DNA of 7,514 bases from Trueperaceae bacterium. GTDB lineage: Bacteria; Deinococcota; Deinococci; Deinococcales; Trueperaceae. The notes beneath the pieces were generated by a model. The model had not been told where the DNA came from, did not search any database, and saw nothing but the letters and a program-made list of their open reading frames with translations. Below are positions 5,014 through 7,514 of this stretch, piece by piece (within the stretch, counting starts at the first letter, position 1; every line of letters starts with the position of its first letter). Location: contig PXAU01000135.1 of assembly GCA_003567075.1 (NCBI GenBank), positions 1-7,514 of the forward strand. Direction: 5' to 3'. The position numbers and the translations under genes were made by a program.

Positions 5014-6293
5014 GCGCGCTGCGCAGCCGCCTCGGCCGCGTCTACCGTGGCTGGTGGCTGGTGAGCGGCGCGATGGCGCTGCAAGCGGTGCTGGCGGGGC
5101 TGTTCTTCCAGGCCTACGGCACCTACGCCGCGTACTGGATGCAGGAGTTCGGCTGGAGCCGCACCACCATCTCGCTGGCGTACTCGCTCCACCGCACCGA
5201 GAGCGGCTTGCTCGGCCCGCTGCACGGCGCGCTGCTGCAGCGGGTGTCGCCCCGGCGAGTGATCGTCGCCGGCGTGATCGTGCTCGGGCTCGGCTTCATG
5301 GCGCTGGCCTTCGTGCAGGACTTCGTGCAGTTCATCCTGGTGTTCCTGAGCATGGCGGTGGGCGCGAGCCTGTGCGGGTTGCTGTCGCTGATGACCGTGC
5401 TGGTCAACTGGTTCGAGAAGCGCCGCGCGACCGCGCTGAGCCTCATGCAGACCGGGATGAGCATCGGCGGTCTGGCGGTGCCGCTGGTCGCACTGGGCCT
5501 GGCGGCCTACGGCTGGCGGCCGATGGCGTTCGCCTCGGGCCTGGTCGTTCTGGCCGTGGGGCTGCCCATCGCGCGACTGATGCGACGCGATCCCGAGCTC
5601 CTGGGGTTGCGGCCCGACGGCGCACCGCCCGAGGCTGCGGGCGGGCCGACGAAGCGCGTGGGCAGCCGACCCGCGCTCGACGCGCGTCAGGCGCTCCGGA
5701 CCTGGGCCTTCTGGTCGATGTCGTTGGCGCACGCCGCGGCCGTGGCGGTGGTGGCGGCGGTGTCGGTCCACTTCGTCATCTTCGTGGTCGAGACGCGCGG
5801 CCTGAGCGTACCGCTGGCTGCCTCGCTGCTGGCGCTCATGACAGGCGTCTCGATCGCCGGGCAGCTGCTCGGCGGCGTGCTGGGCGACCGGGTCGACAAG
5901 CGCGTGTTGGCGACCACCGGCATGCTCGGACACGCGCTGGCGATGGGGCTGCTGGTGCTGGCGACCACGACCACCGTCGTGACGATCGCCGCGTTGATCC
6001 ACGGCGTGTCGTGGGGGCTGCGCGGACCGCTCATGGGCGCGCTGCGGGCGGACTACTTCGGCCGTGACTCGTTCGCCTCGGTGATGGGCTACTCGTCGCT
6101 GATCGTGATGTTCGGGACGGTGGGCGGGCCCCTGCTGTTGGGCATCGTCACCGACATGACCGGCACCTACGCCCCGGGCTTCGCTGCGCTCGGGCTGCTG
6201 GCGCTGGTCGGGTCACTCGGCTTCGCCACCTTGCGCCGGCCGGAGACGCTGCTCGAGCGGGGCGGCGGCGAGTCCCAAGCACGCAGCGGGTGA
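5007..6293 (+). CDS. Major facilitator superfamily (MFS) transporter
   Basis: The 428-residue protein has the size and pattern of a 12-helix MFS carrier of the inner membrane. The first helix follows RGWWLV (14-19), an opening common in oxalate/formate-antiporter and monocarboxylate-type MFS proteins. A motif-A-like loop GPLHGALLQRVSPRRV spans 70-85, with its counterpart GQLLGGVLGDRVDKRV at 285-300. The central cytoplasmic loop holds RRDPELLGLRPDG, a signature often seen between helices 6 and 7 of this branch, followed by a charged Arg/Pro/Ala linker. Substrate is unknown; a small carboxylate or organic anion fits the look of the family, and import of the operon's substrate is only a guess. 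The ATG at 5007 lacks a Shine-Dalgarno and appears to depend on the short ORF upstream. The gene ends 5 bases before the stop of the convergent reductase. Confidence 0.9.
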   Translation: MLSALRSRLGRVYRGWWLVSGAMALQAVLAGLFFQAYGTYAAYWMQEFGWSRTTISLAYSLHRTESGLLGPLHGALLQRVSPRRVIVAGVIVLGLGFMALAFVQDFVQFILVFLSMAVGASLCGLLSLMTVLVNWFEKRRATALSLMQTGMSIGGLAVPLVALGLAAYGWRPMAFASGLVVLAVGLPIARLMRRDPELLGLRPDGAPPEAAGGPTKRVGSRPALDARQALRTWAFWSMSLAHAAAVAVVAAVSVHFVIFVVETRGLSVPLAASLLALMTGVSIAGQLLGGVLGDRVDKRVLATTGMLGHALAMGLLVLATTTTVVTIAALIHGVSWGLRGPLMGALRADYFGRDSFASVMGYSSLIVMFGTVGGPLLLGIVTDMTGTYAPGFAALGLLALVGSLGFATLRRPETLLERGGGESQARSG

Positions 6294-6298
6294 GCGCC

Positions 6299-7216
6299 TC
6301 AGGTCAACAGCGGCTCGAGCGCCGCCACCTCGTCCTCGCTCATCGTCCACTCGGCTGCAGCAGCGTTGCGTTCGACCTGCTCGGGGGTGGTCGCGCCCGC
6401 GATCACGCTGGCAACGGTCGGGCGCGCCAACAGCCAGGCGAAGGCCACGTCGAGCACGCTGCGACCCCGCTCCTCGGCGAAGGCGATCAACCGCTCCACC
6501 CGTGCCAAGCTCTCGTCCGAGACGAGGTCGGCCAGTCGCTCGTTGGCGCTGATGCGCGTCCCTTCGGGCAACGGTTGGCCGCGGCGGTACTTGCCGCTCA
6601 GCAGACCGCTCTTGAGCGGGAAGTAGGGGATGAAGGCCACATCCAGCCCTTGGCAGGCCGGCAGCACGGCCTCCTCGGGCTCGCGATGGAGCAGCGAGTA
6701 CTCGTTCTGCACGCTCACGAAGCGCGGTGCGCCGTTCGCGACGGCGGCGTCTGCCACGGCGAGCTGCTCGGCATCGAAGTTCGAGCAACCGATCTCGCGC
6801 ACCAAGCCCTCGCGCACCAGCTCGCCCATGGCCGCCAGCGTGTCAGCGATAGGCGTGGCGGGGTCGGGACGGTGCAGTTGGTAGAGGTCGACATGCTCGA
6901 CCTGCAGCCGTCGCAGGCTGCCCTCGAGCGCCGGGCGGATGGCCTCGGGACGGGCGTTGCCGGAGCCGTCGTCGGCGCGCCAACCGAACTTGGTCGCGAG
7001 CACCACCTGGTCGCGGCGACCGCGCAGGGCGCGGCCCAGGAACGTCTCGCTCTCACCGTCGCTGTAGAGCTCGGCGGTATCGAGGAACGTGACGCCGTGC
7101 TCGATCGCGGCGTCGAGCACGCGCTTGGTGCCAGCCGCGTCGACGCGTCGGCCGAAGTTGTTGCAGCCAAGGCCGACGACCGAGGCGTGCAGGGAACCGA
7201 TGGGGCGTGTGCGCAT
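6299..7216 (-). CDS. Aldo/keto reductase
   Basis: The 305-residue protein starts at the ATG at 7216, 7 bases after a perfect AGGAGGT; the longer frame to 7387 is Arg/His-rich and unlike the family. It is a cytoplasmic TIM-barrel NADPH-type oxidoreductase. The catalytic tetrad is complete: Asp46 and Tyr51 in FLDTAELYSDGESE, Lys76 in VLATKFG, His115 in DLYQLHRPDP. GCSNF in the middle and IPYFPLKSGLLSGKY, followed by SVIAGATTPEQVERN, are the substrate and nicotinamide-phosphate-binding parts typical of bacterial members related to YajO/IolS-like reductases that reduce aldehydes, ketones or sugars. The physiological substrate is not visible. It faces the MFS gene with 5 bases between stops and no visible terminator, and follows a minus-strand gene after 204 bases. 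Confidence 0.94.
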   Translation of the reverse strand: MRTRPIGSLHASVVGLGCNNFGRRVDAAGTKRVLDAAIEHGVTFLDTAELYSDGESETFLGRALRGRRDQVVLATKFGWRADDGSGNARPEAIRPALEGSLRRLQVEHVDLYQLHRPDPATPIADTLAAMGELVREGLVREIGCSNFDAEQLAVADAAVANGAPRFVSVQNEYSLLHREPEEAVLPACQGLDVAFIPYFPLKSGLLSGKYRRGQPLPEGTRISANERLADLVSDESLARVERLIAFAEERGRSVLDVAFAWLLARPTVASVIAGATTPEQVERNAAAAEWTMSEDEVAALEPLLT

Positions 7217-7223
7217 GGGGGAG

Positions 7224-7230
7224 ACCTCCT
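7224..7230 (-). promoter_or_regulatory. Ribosome binding site of the aldo/keto reductase
   Basis: AGGAGGT on the minus strand, 7 bases before the ATG at 7216; it fixes the start codon. Confidence 0.8.
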
Positions 7231-7349
7231 GGTGGTGTGTGGAACGGCGGGCGCGTCCGTCAGCGTGCGCAGCCAGAGATATCACGAGGGGGAAGGTCGC
7301 TGTGCCCGGACCGCAGTCACGCGCGTGGCTCCGGTGCGGTGCCAATGCT

Positions 7350-7437
7350 CGCGGCTGGCGCGGTGCCCGTGGTCCCGCCTGGCGCAACGCCCGTGGTCGC
7401 GGCTGGCGCGACGCATGTGCTCACGGCTGGCGGCGCC
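7350..7437. repeat. Degenerate 24-bp tandem repeat, about 3.7 copies
   Basis: Units 7350-7373, 7374-7397, 7398-7421 and a partial unit at 7422-7437 share the core GGCTGGCGC (unit 2 has GCCTGGCGC) and, in units 1 and 2, an ending GCCCGTGGT. The array lies upstream of the aldo/keto reductase and covers the stop codon of the minus-strand gene at the right edge. The rest of the gap (7217-7349) holds a 10-bp palindrome CACGCGCGTG at 7318-7327 and an AT-richer GAGATATCAC near 7274, with no clear promoter. Confidence 0.55.
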
Positions 7438-7514
7438 AGCTCGAGACCATCGTGGGCGAGTCCGGATCGCGCAGGTCGAGTTCGGCCTCCCACACGTAGG
7501 AGCTGGGCCAGGTG
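7421..7514 (-). CDS. C-terminal end of an unidentified minus-strand gene
   Basis: On the minus strand, codons from 7513 read TWPSSYVWEAELDLRD and on to a TGA at 7421-7423, 30 residues ending WRRQP. Nearly every third codon base is G or C, as in the real genes of the window, and the alternating strand-like pattern looks like a true beta-rich C-terminus. The gene continues beyond the right edge, so its family cannot be named. It is read in the same direction as the aldo/keto reductase 204 bases further on. Confidence 0.5.
   Translation of the reverse strand, partial: TWPSSYVWEAELDLRDPDSPTMVSSWRRQP

Noticed and set aside
4848..6002. 384-residue open frame on the minus strand opposite the MFS gene
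   Set aside because: Gln/His/Arg-rich shadow produced by GC-rich codons; no recognisable domain, and the MFS frame has transmembrane helices and family motifs.
7338..7355. TTGGCAC on the minus strand as a sigma-54 promoter
   Set aside because: The -24 half looks right but there is no GC element at the required -12 spacing.
7089..7499. 136-residue + strand ORF with Gly-Trp-Arg repeats
   Set aside because: The peptide repeat is a by-product of the 24-bp tandem repeat; the frame runs antisense through the start of the aldo/keto reductase and the well-coded minus-strand end at 7421-7514.

Overview
This window comes from a GC-rich bacterial chromosome. Codons favour G or C at third positions, GTG starts are common and genes are tightly packed with short gaps. 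No rRNA, tRNA, CRISPR array or insertion sequence is visible. The lineage cannot be fixed from the sequence alone.

Bases 1-3656 (+ strand) look like the 3' part of an operon. It holds the C-terminal part of a dihydroorotase/allantoinase-type cyclic amidohydrolase, a 409-residue DUF885-like putative zinc hydrolase (HEAYPGH motif) joined to it by an ATGA overlap, a PuuE-type NodB-fold protein related to metal-independent allantoinase, and a classical NAD(H)-type short-chain dehydrogenase starting 3 bases after the previous stop. A 7-bp hairpin directly follows the last stop. The content suggests breakdown of a ureide, hydantoin or similar cyclic amide, but the substrate is not visible.

Bases 3657-4731 hold a stand-alone phosphoribosyltransferase-fold protein (+) whose 3' end overlaps by 43 bases the end of a convergent Phd/YefM-like antitoxin-type gene (-). 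No toxin gene is adjacent. The 275-base gap that follows (4732-5006) is the most unusual stretch: two 36-bp direct repeats (29/36 identical), each with a perfect inverted repeat GTGACCA-N5-TGGTCAC plus a third half-site and an AT-rich tail. They look like tandem operators for the Phd-like gene and perhaps for the MFS gene on the other side.

Bases 5007-6293 (+) encode an MFS transporter that seems to be translated through a short upstream ORF with its own Shine-Dalgarno sequence. It converges, with only 5 bases between stops, on an aldo/keto reductase (6299-7216, -). Beyond that are a degenerate 24-bp tandem repeat and the last 30 codons of another minus-strand gene that runs off the window.
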